NCBI GenBank assembly: GCA_934101145.1
Contig: CAKOPZ010000025.1
Span: 1-17,129 of the forward strand
Length of the DNA: 17,129 bases
Source of the DNA: an uncultured Clostridia bacterium
GTDB taxonomy: Bacteria; Bacillota; Clostridia; TANB77; CAG-508
Direction: 5' to 3'
A model generated the notes under the pieces. That model was not told the origin of the DNA. It saw only the letters and a program-made list of their open reading frames with translations, and did no database searches. Made by a program: the position numbers and the translations under genes. Positions 6,420-14,623 of the stretch are shown in pieces. Position 1 is the stretch's first letter. Every line of letters starts with the position of its first letter.

Positions 6420-7016
6420 TCTTAAATAATTTACAAGTGGTAGAAATACAGGTAAATTTTACGGTTTAGGTCTGGTTGAATTTCTCTATTTTGAGACTTA
6501 GTATTACTACTAAGCTGTTTCCATTTAACCAAATATCTTTATATTTCAAAAGATACCAGATTGCCACTTAAATCCGTACCTTAATCCCTATATTTCCATG
6601 CTTTTTAAGTAAAGCAAACATTCTAGAAGTTTTCCTTAATATATTTTAATCTATTATTAGTCTCTTTTGCAATGCAAATTTCATAACTAACTTCTATAAA
6701 ATAAATGGCCATAATTATTTTATAGATACACCATCAATCCCAATAACATCACTCAAGACAGGCTACTCTATGTATTGTGTCTTGGCACTTTACATAGGTT
6801 TAACTTAAAGTATTATAATTAAATCTATTTAAGCCTCCGCGAAAATAGGGACGATATATATGTATGCCATTACATATTGCCCTACTTTCTTTACTCCCTG
6901 AATGCACACATAACTGGGCGTTTTGCGCACGAACAAGAAACTTCAACGATGTGCCCTTTAGTGGATTTTTAGCCCCACCCTCGTAATAGATAATATAACT
7001 AGAATAATGCACCACT
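6420..7016 (-). ncRNA. OLE RNA (large structured noncoding RNA)
   Basis: A gene-free stretch of about 600 nt with its own promoter sits immediately before an OapA-like gene, the diagnostic arrangement and length of OLE RNA. Many stems are visible on the minus strand: 7016-7012 with 6964-6960; 6884-6880 with 6850-6846 enclosing a 7-bp ATATGTA stem; CTATGTA at 6797-6791 with 6774-6768; a perfect 11-bp stem at 6725-6715 with 6704-6694; and a 3' domain closed by 6569-6564 with 6440-6435 and 6560-6555 with 6476-6471. The 3' domain holds a 7-bp hairpin capped by a GUAA tetraloop (6514-6497). OLE RNA forms a membrane complex with OapA and, in Bacillus halodurans, matters for growth under cold, ethanol and magnesium stress. 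The 3' boundary is approximate. I could not run an Rfam RF01071 search; the call rests on size, context and structure. Confidence 0.82.
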
Positions 7017-7023
7017 GAAAAAT

Positions 7024-7052
7024 ATTGTACCATATTTTTCTAATTTCTGCAA
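7024..7052 (-). promoter_or_regulatory. Sigma-A promoter of OLE RNA-oapA-yqeG
   Basis: TTGCAG (7052-7047), a 17-nt spacer and TACAAT (7029-7024) on the minus strand. The first A at a suitable distance is 7016, where the RNA would begin AGUGGUGC and at once form its first stem. Confidence 0.8.
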
Positions 7053-7087
7053 ATTATTTTCTTATTTTCCTTAATATACATCAAGTA

Positions 7088-7118
7088 AATGTAGGCAATT
7101 TCTTATTTTGCCTACATT
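7088..7118 (-). terminator. Hairpin after the Cys/Gly-rich peptide gene
   Basis: AATGTAGGCAA (7088-7098) and TTGCCTACATT (7108-7118) form a perfect 11-bp stem with a 9-nt loop, 12 bp after the peptide gene's stop codon. The T-tract is short on both strands, so termination may be partial and some transcripts could read on into the OLE promoter region. Confidence 0.6.
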
Positions 7119-7130
7119 GTTTTAGCATTT

Positions 7131-7295
7131 CTATCTTCCACCACATCCACAGTTATTTGTAAATAGTAGTAAAAATATTAAAATAAAGAATAACATACTG
7201 TTGTCTTGGCATCCACAACCTCCAAATAGGTTTCCTAAAAATCCACCATTACCGCAATTGTTTTCGCAACCACAATTTCTCATATCGTCTTGCAT
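7131..7295 (-). CDS. Cys/Gly-rich single-pass membrane microprotein (54 aa)
   Basis: A very small protein: a hydrophilic N-terminal half with repeated NCGCENNCGN- and FGGCGCQDN-type Cys/Gly/Asn pairs, one hydrophobic helix (MLFFILIFLLLF), and a short C-terminal NNCGCGGR. An upstream in-frame ATG at 7319 exists, but AAAGGAGGAG lies inside that longer frame, about six bases before the ATG at 7295, so 7295 is the real start. Similar tiny Gly/Cys membrane peptides occur in Clostridia and among YjcZ-like sporulation proteins, though I cannot assign this one to a family. The cysteines in CGC and NCG pairs could bind a metal or form disulfides; that is inference. It is transcribed away from the U32 gene and toward the OLE promoter. 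Confidence 0.7.
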   Translation of the reverse strand: MQDDMRNCGCENNCGNGGFLGNLFGGCGCQDNSMLFFILIFLLLFTNNCGCGGR

Positions 7296-7396
7296 ATATT
7301 CTCCTCCTTTCAAATTCATTTACTATATTAGTATGCAAAATAGCTTTTTTGTGTTACAATTATTGTAGTTGTAATTTATGTAGAAAGGATGTATCA

Positions 7397-7969
7397 ATGA
7401 AAAAAATAGAACTATTATCACCAGTTGGTGATTTTGAATGTTTAAAAGCAGCTGTGCAAAATGGTGCAGACAGTGTATATTTTGGTGGAAGTTTATTTAA
7501 TGCAAGAGCTTCTGCAAGTAATTTTGATTCTGATGAATTAAAAAAAGCTATTGACTATTGCACAGTTAGAAATGTAAAAACACATTTAACACTAAATACA
7601 CTTTTAAAAGATGCAGAGTTTGATGAAGCAGTAAATCTAGCTTTGGAAGCATACAAACTTGGTATTGATGCAATAATTGTACAAGATATTGGACTTGCAA
7701 AATATTTAATAAATCTACTACCTGACCTTCCTCTTCATGCAAGTACACAAATGAGTATTCACAATTTAGAAGGTGCTTTAGAAGCAGAAAAACTTGGCTT
7801 TAAAAGAGCAGTTCTTTCAAGAGAACTTTCACTTGAAGAAATTGAATATATTTGCAATAATTCTAATATTGAAATAGAAGCATTTGTTCATGGTGCATTA
7901 TGTATTTGTTATTCAGGTCAATGTCTATTTTCTAGTTTAGTTGGAGGACGATCACGGAAACCGTGGTAA
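7397..7969 (+). CDS. U32 family peptidase, N-terminal part (frameshifted)
   Basis: The 5' part of a U32 peptidase gene cut short by a frameshift. The start ATG 7397 has GAAAGGA seven bases upstream and gives the family's normal opening, KIELLSPVGDFECL; the upstream in-frame extension from 7349 has no ribosome binding site. The TIM-barrel core includes GADSVYFGG, the HASTQMSIHN block, and the family signature with EAFVHGALC, CYSGQC and LFSS. The frame is normal through GGRS (codon ending at 7954), then reads RKPW and stops at 7969. An extra C at about 7955 explains the break, because the next codons in the other frame continue GNRGKCAQPCRLPY as in intact relatives. U32 proteins of the RlhA type act in 23S rRNA C2501 hydroxylation; others are labelled collagenase-like. 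Confidence 0.85.
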   Translation: MKKIELLSPVGDFECLKAAVQNGADSVYFGGSLFNARASASNFDSDELKKAIDYCTVRNVKTHLTLNTLLKDAEFDEAVNLALEAYKLGIDAIIVQDIGLAKYLINLLPDLPLHASTQMSIHNLEGALEAEKLGFKRAVLSRELSLEEIEYICNNSNIEIEAFVHGALCICYSGQCLFSSLVGGRSRKPW

Positions 7970-9860
7970 ATGTGCTCAGCCTTGTAGACTTCCATATTCT
8001 TTAGTTCAAGATGACATTAATTCTAATTCAGAAAAGACAATTGATAAGGGATATTTAATAAGTCCAAAAGATCTATGCAGTTTGCAATATCTTCCTTCTT
8101 TAATAAATGCAGGTATCACTTGTTTTAAAATTGAAGGTAGACTAAAAAGTCCTGAATATGTTGCAACTGTAACTCGCATATATCGTAAATACATAGATAA
8201 AATAATGGCTGGATGTACTAATTATCAAATAGATGAAAAAGATATGAAAGACTTAATGCAGGTATTTAATCGTGGTGGATTTAGTAGTGGTCATTTAGGT
8301 CATAATCCAAACCGACATTTAATATTTAAAGAAAAATCAAATAATATGGGAATTGAAATTGGAACTGTAGAAAATTACAATCCAAACAAAGGTCATATAA
8401 AACTTAAATTAAAAGATTCAGTTTCTATTGGAGATACAATCAGTTTCGAAAAAGAGCCAAGTAAATATACTATTTCTGAACTTATGCAAAATAATTCAAA
8501 TTTTACAACATTAGGTTCTGGAAAAAAAGTAACAATTGGTAGAATGAAAGGAAATATTTCTGTTGGTAATAAAGTGTATAAACTTGCAAGTAAAGAATTA
8601 GCAACTACTGCAAGGCAAAGTTTTGAAAATGTAGAAAATAAAAAGATACTTATAAACGGAGTTGTATCAATAAAAAAAGGGCAACCAATGTGTATGCAAA
8701 TTATCTGCACAAATGCACGTCATCCATCAGGTAATTTTCATAATATAAAAATAAACGTAAAATCATCTATTATCGCAGAGGAGGCTCAAAATAATCCTTT
8801 AACATCAGAAAGAGTAGAAAAACAAATTCGAAAAACAGGAAATACACCATTTGAATTTGAAAATATAAAAATTGAACTGGATGACAATTGCTATATTCCA
8901 AGTATTAGTTCTTTAAATGAACTTAGAAGAACAGCTCTTGAAATGTTAGAGGCCAAAGTAATTGAGGAAAAGCAAAAAAATATTGAAATTAATCACTCTG
9001 AATTTCCATGTGATACATCACTTTCAATACCTACACTACCTCCTAAAATTTCACTATCACTTAGAAACCTATATACTCATTATGATTATACTAAACTCGA
9101 TAGTAGTAAAATAGATAAAATTTATCTTGCTTTAAAATTATTTTCAGATAAAGATTATTCAGATATAATCAAATATTTAACAGATAATTATGATGTATAC
9201 ATATATTTACCTATCATCATAAAACCAAATTATAAAAATATAGTTTTAAATGTTTTAAATGATTCTATACAAAAATATAGAATACGTGGATTTATTGTTT
9301 CAAATATAGCAGATTTTGAAGCATTAGAACAATATAAGAAAAAATATGAATTAATTGGAAATTACTCATTAAATGTATTTAATATAAACACTATGAAAGA
9401 ATATTACAAATTAGGACTAAATCGTGTTACATTTTCCCGTGAGCTTAGTAAAGATGCAATAAATGAATTAACTACTCAAGCAGACAAAAACAAAATTGAC
9501 ACAGAATTAATTGTATATGGAAATCTTCCAATTATGGCAATGAGCTATTGCCTACTTGGCAAAACCAATAAATGTTATCCAAATTGTGGCCTTCATTGTA
9601 AAGATTCAAAAAATTATTCTTTAAAAGATAGACTAGGATTAAAGTTTAAAATAATTCCTGACAATCTTCAAACAGTCACTCTACTATGTAATAGCAAAAC
9701 TTTATCGATTCAAACAAATGATATCAATATAAAAAATGTTAGAGTTGATATGATGGATGAAAATATAGATGAAATAAATCATATTTTAAATACTGTATAT
9801 AACCGAGATAAATTAGAAGGTCAAAATTATACAAACGGAAATCTAAACAGAGAAGTTTAA
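7956..9860 (+). CDS. U32 family peptidase / DUF3656 protein, C-terminal part (frameshifted)
   Basis: Continuation of the gene at 7397 in the next frame. Joined, the product is about 820 residues, the size of long clostridial U32 proteins. This part begins with GNRGKCAQPC, has the ISPKDLCSLQYL and CFKIEGRLKSPEYVA blocks of the U32 core, then the DUF3656-like middle region (roughly the first 150-350 residues), and a second barrel-like half with VTFSRELS and VYGNLPIMAMSYCLLG near the end, followed by a cysteine cluster (CYPNCGLHC). These cysteines are candidates for the iron-sulfur site proposed for U32 hydroxylases; that is inference. No good independent start is visible: the TTG at 7941 is not preceded by a ribosome binding site. 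If the C is real, the downstream half is probably not made efficiently. Confidence 0.82.
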   Translation, partial: GNRGKCAQPCRLPYSLVQDDINSNSEKTIDKGYLISPKDLCSLQYLPSLINAGITCFKIEGRLKSPEYVATVTRIYRKYIDKIMAGCTNYQIDEKDMKDLMQVFNRGGFSSGHLGHNPNRHLIFKEKSNNMGIEIGTVENYNPNKGHIKLKLKDSVSIGDTISFEKEPSKYTISELMQNNSNFTTLGSGKKVTIGRMKGNISVGNKVYKLASKELATTARQSFENVENKKILINGVVSIKKGQPMCMQIICTNARHPSGNFHNIKINVKSSIIAEEAQNNPLTSERVEKQIRKTGNTPFEFENIKIELDDNCYIPSISSLNELRRTALEMLEAKVIEEKQKNIEINHSEFPCDTSLSIPTLPPKISLSLRNLYTHYDYTKLDSSKIDKIYLALKLFSDKDYSDIIKYLTDNYDVYIYLPIIIKPNYKNIVLNVLNDSIQKYRIRGFIVSNIADFEALEQYKKKYELIGNYSLNVFNINTMKEYYKLGLNRVTFSRELSKDAINELTTQADKNKIDTELIVYGNLPIMAMSYCLLGKTNKCYPNCGLHCKDSKNYSLKDRLGLKFKIIPDNLQTVTLLCNSKTLSIQTNDINIKNVRVDMMDENIDEINHILNTVYNRDKLEGQNYTNGNLNREV

Positions 9861-9921
9861 TAATGAACAATAGCTTTATAATATAGTTTTAACGCAAGCC
9901 ACCATCTCTTTTATGACGTGA

Positions 9922-9968
9922 AAATACCCTACTCACATTTATATGTAAGTAGGGTATTTATTTTTTTA
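9922..9968 (+). terminator. Strong terminator of the U32 gene, bidirectional with miaB-mutS operon
   Basis: AAATACCCTACT (9922-9933) pairs exactly with 9948-9959, and the stem extends inward for four more pairs past one mismatch, leaving a 4-nt loop. A run of seven T follows on the plus strand. On the minus strand only four T follow, so it is strongest for the U32 gene but sits between convergent units. Confidence 0.85.
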
Positions 9969-9996
9969 ACATTACAATCTCAATTTTATAATTTGC

Positions 9997-10308
9997 CTAA
10001 ATATGATTTGCTGTAAGTTTTATAATCAAGTCCATGTTGTCATCATTTGCAGCTTTATTCTTTCTTATTTTACCGCATTTTTTACATCTAAACACAATTA
10101 CATATCCTTTTTTGCTATCAAGTTCAACTTGGATTGGCTCTAGGTCACCATGACAATTTTCTGCTCTATCTCCAGGATTTATATCAACATGTTTAGAATG
10201 AAGACAATGTGGGCAATGATTTCTGCAAGAATAGCCTAATTTTTCCACTTTTTCTCCACAATTCTCGCATATAAATTCTTCATCTATTTCAGTAAATTTT
10301 CTTTCCAT
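9997..10308 (-). CDS. RNHCP domain zinc-binding protein
   Basis: A 103-residue protein with the RNHCP domain: CENCG, then CRNHCPHCLHSKHVD, PGDRAENCHGDLEPI, and a final CKKCG. Eight or more cysteines and several histidines suggest two zinc sites. The biological role of this family is not established; the basic, cysteine-rich fold hints at nucleic acid or ribosome contact, which is inference. An in-frame ATG lies at 10320, but GGGAG is located between it and the second ATG at 10308, so 10308 is the likelier start. It is the last gene of the miaB-mutS-kinase unit, 23 bp after the kinase stop codon. Confidence 0.87.
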   Translation of the reverse strand: MERKFTEIDEEFICENCGEKVEKLGYSCRNHCPHCLHSKHVDINPGDRAENCHGDLEPIQVELDSKKGYVIVFRCKKCGKIRKNKAANDDNMDLIIKLTANHI

Positions 10309-10331
10309 CTTCTCTCCCATTTTTCAATAAA

Positions 10332-11918
10332 CTATACTTCGAAAATACTTCCACCAATAAATTCTCTAATTAATGAATTTTTAGGAACAAATTCATCTGA
10401 TATATCATCAAAATATTTCAAAAACTCATACAAGCTCTTAGCTTCTGAATACTCTGGGTGAGTATTGTCAATTGCCTTTAAAAGTGGCATAGCGTACTTT
10501 TTAAGTACACAAATTTCGTATATAAGTGATGAGTTAAACATACTATCCGCTTCTTCTTGGAAAGGAAAAATGTTTGACTCCTCTCCTTTATTTACAGAAT
10601 TCCATGTTTGCAATGTATGTAGTGCACTATATCCTCTAAAGTTATAGTCACGTACCATTCTTCTTATAAGTCTTGTATCTGTTGTAGAAATTCTGTTGTA
10701 ATAATCTATATTTAAAACAGTAAGGGCACTAATATATACTTTGTATTTTTGTTCTCTTGGAATAGATGCTGTTAATTTATCATTTAGACAATGAATTCCC
10801 TCTATAACAAGAACTTCATTATCTTTTATTTTCATTGTCTCGCCATTGTATTCTTTATGTCCTGTTTTAAAATTAAATGTAGGAACAGGAATTTCTTCTC
10901 CATTTAAAAGTTTAGTTAAATGTTCATTAAACAATTTTAAATCAATTGCTTCAATACATTCAAAGTTATATTCTCCGTTTTCATCTCTTGGTGTTTGTTC
11001 TCTTTCAACAAAATAATTATCAACAGATATTGTAATTGGTTTAATACCATTTAATTGAAGTTGAATTCCAAGTCTTTTTGCAAATGTAGTTTTTCCAGAT
11101 GATGATGGTCCTGCTATAAGCACCATTTTTACACCTTTACGTTTTACTATTTTATCTGCAATATCAGAGATTTTCTTTTCATGTAATGCTTCAGCTAAAA
11201 GTATAATATCTTTTTCTTTTCCTTGTTCAATTTTCTTATTTAATTTGTATATTGTATTTATGTCAAGTACTGTATGAATATCTTCATAATCTTCAAGTGT
11301 TCTTAATAATTTTTTTGTTTCCTTATACTTTTCTATTTTATCAGGTGCTTTCTTATCTGGGTATCTAAGTAAAAATCCATCATGATATTTTACTATATCA
11401 TAATATTTTATATATCCTGTACTAATAGGCATAACACCATAAAAATAGTTGTAATAGTCCTCACAAAAATATAGTGAAACTTCATCTTTATATTTATTTT
11501 CAAGTTGCAATCTTCCACGTAGACTCTTTTCTTTTTCATAGAATTTTTCAGCCTCTTCCTTAGGCATTTCAACCTTTTTTATCGGAATATCTTTTGCAAC
11601 TATTTCTTGCATTTTTATACGTATTTTTTCAATTACCTCATCTGTGACTTTCATATTTTCTATTGTACAATATATAGAATTTGAAAGTTGAAAGTTAACT
11701 GTAAGTAAAGCTTTAGGATATATCTCATTAAAAGCTTTACCCATTATGTATAAAATTCCTCTTTGGTAAATTCTTCTACCATCCCTTACAGTCATATCTA
11801 AAGGCTCTACTTTGTCTCCATCTTTTATCTCGATATTTAAAGACTTTACCTCGTTATTAACTTTACATGCAATAGCATTTTTTCTATCTTTTTCAGTTAA
11901 TTTTTCTATAGCTTTCAT
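10332..11918 (-). CDS. Nucleoside kinase (ThrRS-like N-domain plus uridine kinase-like C-domain)
   Basis: A 528-residue two-part protein. Residues 1-250 resemble the editing (SAD) and TGS-like region of threonyl-tRNA synthetase, but there is no synthetase catalytic core. Residues 262-528 form a P-loop kinase of the uridine kinase/phosphoribulokinase type: Walker A GPSSSGKTT at 270-278, the substrate-side VDNYF with D300, and a Walker B-like VLVIEGIHCLND near 369-380. Proteins of this build are common in Clostridia and usually annotated as nucleoside kinase or uridine kinase; the phosphorylated substrate is not proven. All kinase motifs look intact. ATG 11918 has GAGAGGAT just upstream. It lies 62 bp after mutS, where mutL is often found in other Firmicutes. 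Confidence 0.88.
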   Translation of the reverse strand: MKAIEKLTEKDRKNAIACKVNNEVKSLNIEIKDGDKVEPLDMTVRDGRRIYQRGILYIMGKAFNEIYPKALLTVNFQLSNSIYCTIENMKVTDEVIEKIRIKMQEIVAKDIPIKKVEMPKEEAEKFYEKEKSLRGRLQLENKYKDEVSLYFCEDYYNYFYGVMPISTGYIKYYDIVKYHDGFLLRYPDKKAPDKIEKYKETKKLLRTLEDYEDIHTVLDINTIYKLNKKIEQGKEKDIILLAEALHEKKISDIADKIVKRKGVKMVLIAGPSSSGKTTFAKRLGIQLQLNGIKPITISVDNYFVEREQTPRDENGEYNFECIEAIDLKLFNEHLTKLLNGEEIPVPTFNFKTGHKEYNGETMKIKDNEVLVIEGIHCLNDKLTASIPREQKYKVYISALTVLNIDYYNRISTTDTRLIRRMVRDYNFRGYSALHTLQTWNSVNKGEESNIFPFQEEADSMFNSSLIYEICVLKKYAMPLLKAIDNTHPEYSEAKSLYEFLKYFDDISDEFVPKNSLIREFIGGSIFEV

Positions 11919-11980
11919 AATATCCTCTCTTTCCTAAGGCATAAATCTAGCACTATTTTAGCCCTTTTCCTTTTGTATTA

Positions 11981-14593
11981 TTAACTCATTTTCTCCTTTA
12001 TCTTCACAATTGCATTAAGTGCATCAATAGGTGTTAATTCATTAACATTAATTTTATCTATTTCATGAGCTATTTCAGCCAATTTGTAATTATATAAATC
12101 AAGCTGTCCTGATGCAACTTGTTTATTTTCTTTTTCTTGCTGTTTTTCACCAAGAGCACTCTTTCTTTCAAGTGACTTCAAAATTTCATTAGCTCTTTTA
12201 GTTACAATTTGTGGTACTCCTGCAAGTTTTGCAACATGAACCCCATAACTTTCATCAGTACCTCCAGGAATTATTTTTCTTAGGAATATAACATCTTCTC
12301 CCTTTTCTTTAACAGCAATAGAATAATTTTTTACTCCTTCTAGTTTATCTTCAAGTTTAGTAAGCTCATGATAATGTGTTGCAAATAATGTTTTTGCTCC
12401 ACATTTTTCGCTGTCAGAAATGTATTCTGCAACAGCCCAAGCAATAGACAATCCATCATATGTTGAAGTTCCTCTACCTATTTCATCAAGAATTACCAAG
12501 CTATTTGCTGTAGCCTCTTTTAAAATAGTTGCAACTTCCATCATTTCAACCATAAATGTACTTTGTCCCATGCTCAAATCGTCAGATGCACCAACCCTTG
12601 TGAAAATTTTATCTACGACTCCGATGTGTGCATAAGATGCAGGTACAAAACTTCCACATTGCGCCATAAGTGTTATTAATGCAACTTGTCTCATATATGT
12701 AGATTTACCTGCCATATTTGGACCTGTTATAATAGATAATCTATTTTCATTCTTATCCAAATATGTATCATTTTGAACAAAACTTCCACTTGGTAATATC
12801 TTTTCAATTACAGGATGTCTTCCATCTTTTATATCTATAATTCCACTATTATCAACTTGTGGTTTAACATATTCTTGATTTTCTGCAACTATTGCAAATG
12901 AACATAAAACATCTAAAATAGATACTACATTTGCAGTTTTTTGAATTCTTTGAAGTTGTCTTTCAATTTTTTCTCTTACATCTACAAATGCATTATATTC
13001 AAGTTGTATAACTTTTTCCTCAGCACCTAAAATTTGATTTTCCAAATTTTTAAGCTCTTCTGTTATATATCTTTCTCCTGTTGTTAATGTTTGTTTTCTA
13101 ATATATCTATCAGGCACAAGTCCTACATTTGACTTACTTACCTCAATATAATATCCAAATACTCTGTTATATCCAACTTTTAGATTTTTAATACCAGTTT
13201 CTTCTTTCTCTCTTGCCTCTAATTCAACAAGCCATTTTTTTCCATCTGTTGTAGCTGTTTTTAGTTTATCTATCTCTTCATTATATCCAAGCTTAATCAG
13301 TCCACCTTCTTTTGTGCTAATAGGTGGTTCATCAACTATTGTCTCATCAATAAGTGCATATATATCTTGCAAGGTATCTAATGATTCAAATAATTCTCTA
13401 AGCATTTTAGAATTTGTATTTGATAAAATATTTTTTATTTCTGGAAGTTGACTTGCAGAATTTTTTAGCGAAATCAATTCCCTTCCATTTACACTTCCAT
13501 ATGCAATTTTTCCTGCTAAACGCTCTATATCATAAACTTTTTTAAGAGCTTCTGTTATATCTCCACGAAGTATGATATTATTTTTAAGTTCTTCAACTGA
13601 ATTAAGCCTTTTATTTATCTGCACTTCATCTACAAGTGGATCACTAAGCCATCTTCTAAGCATCCTTCCACCCATTGCAGTAGCTGTTTTATCAAGTACC
13701 CATAAAAGTGTACCCTTCTTGCTCTTATCTCTAAGCTTTTCAGTTATTTCCAAATTTCTTCTAGCATTAATGTCAAGCGACATATATTTTGTAACATTAT
13801 ATATAACAAGCTTATTTATATGGTCCAAATTCGTTTTTTGTGTATCTTTTAAATATTTTGTCATTGCATTTGTAGAAAACCTGCAAAGTTCCATACCATC
13901 AAAAGAATCTACATCATCGTCATTATCATTTACAAGCCTATACTTCATACAACTAGAGTCATCTGTTATCACAAACTCCTCTTCTTCAAGTTTTGAAATA
14001 TACACATCAAAACGTGTTTTTATTTTGTCTATTTCCTCACTACATTCATACATCATAGGATTAACAATCAATTCAGCAGGAGAATATCTTGAAATTTCAT
14101 CCATAAGTAACGCGAAATTATTATTATCTTTTATTTGAGTAGTTCTAAAATCACCAGTTGATACATCACACACAGTTACTCCATAAAAAATACCACTTTT
14201 ATAAATACTCATTAAATAATTGTTTTTCTTTTCTTCAAGCAAATTGCTTTCCATTACAGTTCCAGGTGTTACAACTCTTATAACATCTCTTTTTACTATT
14301 CCCTTTGCTTTTTTAGGATCTTCAAGTTGCTCACAAATTGCAACTTTATACCCCTTGCTAATTAGTCTTGAAATATAAGTTTCTGCAGCATGATAAGGAA
14401 TTCCACACATAGGTGCCCTTTCCTCTTGTCCACATTCCTTTCCTGTTAATGTAAGTTCCAATTCTCTTGATACATTTATTGCATCATCAAAAAACATTTC
14501 ATAAAAATCGCCTAATCTATAAAATAAAATGCAATCTTTGTATTCCTCTTTTGTTTGTAAATAATGTTGCATCATAGGTGAATATTCTGCCAT
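11981..14593 (-). CDS. mutS: DNA mismatch repair protein MutS
   Basis: An 870-residue full-length MutS that recognises base mismatches and small loops and starts repair with MutL. The N-terminal mismatch domain has the Phe-x-Glu wedge as F30-Y-E32 in GDFYEMF. Connector, lever and clamp domains follow (about 130-560). The ATPase domain has Walker A GPNMAGKST at 624-632, the MutS signature and Walker B DEIGRGTSTYDG at 703-714, and FATHYHEL soon after. The C-terminus (about 800-870) is the usual helical dimer/tetramer segment. No truncation or missing residue is seen. The ATG follows GGAAGAG. It lies 30 bp after miaB, a common Firmicutes pairing; mutL is absent from the window. Confidence 0.98.
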   Translation of the reverse strand: MAEYSPMMQHYLQTKEEYKDCILFYRLGDFYEMFFDDAINVSRELELTLTGKECGQEERAPMCGIPYHAAETYISRLISKGYKVAICEQLEDPKKAKGIVKRDVIRVVTPGTVMESNLLEEKKNNYLMSIYKSGIFYGVTVCDVSTGDFRTTQIKDNNNFALLMDEISRYSPAELIVNPMMYECSEEIDKIKTRFDVYISKLEEEEFVITDDSSCMKYRLVNDNDDDVDSFDGMELCRFSTNAMTKYLKDTQKTNLDHINKLVIYNVTKYMSLDINARRNLEITEKLRDKSKKGTLLWVLDKTATAMGGRMLRRWLSDPLVDEVQINKRLNSVEELKNNIILRGDITEALKKVYDIERLAGKIAYGSVNGRELISLKNSASQLPEIKNILSNTNSKMLRELFESLDTLQDIYALIDETIVDEPPISTKEGGLIKLGYNEEIDKLKTATTDGKKWLVELEAREKEETGIKNLKVGYNRVFGYYIEVSKSNVGLVPDRYIRKQTLTTGERYITEELKNLENQILGAEEKVIQLEYNAFVDVREKIERQLQRIQKTANVVSILDVLCSFAIVAENQEYVKPQVDNSGIIDIKDGRHPVIEKILPSGSFVQNDTYLDKNENRLSIITGPNMAGKSTYMRQVALITLMAQCGSFVPASYAHIGVVDKIFTRVGASDDLSMGQSTFMVEMMEVATILKEATANSLVILDEIGRGTSTYDGLSIAWAVAEYISDSEKCGAKTLFATHYHELTKLEDKLEGVKNYSIAVKEKGEDVIFLRKIIPGGTDESYGVHVAKLAGVPQIVTKRANEILKSLERKSALGEKQQEKENKQVASGQLDLYNYKLAEIAHEIDKINVNELTPIDALNAIVKIKEKMS

Positions 14594-14623
14594 ATATCAT
14601 CTCTTCCTTCCTTGCTACATTTA

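Noticed and set aside
6391..6569. A metabolite riboswitch (for example M-box) upstream of the membrane protein gene
   Set aside because: No recognisable M-box core and no terminator or sequestering helix with a T-tract. The region is continuous with the 600-nt structured RNA, so OLE RNA explains it better.
6800..7033. A 77-residue minus-strand reading frame over the 5' half of the OLE RNA
   Set aside because: It begins inside the promoter -10 region, has no ribosome binding site and covers conserved RNA stems; it is best explained as a chance frame in the structured RNA.
7354..7374. Inverted repeat TTACAA/TTGTAA and a TACAAT box upstream of the U32 gene as operator or promoter
   Set aside because: The arms are only 6 bp in very AT-rich DNA, and no good -35 box stands 17 nt before the TACAAT, so a confident call is not possible.
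13572..14138. A 188-residue plus-strand reading frame opposite mutS
   Set aside because: It lies antisense within a fully conserved MutS gene, has Ser/Leu-rich shadow composition and no ribosome binding site.
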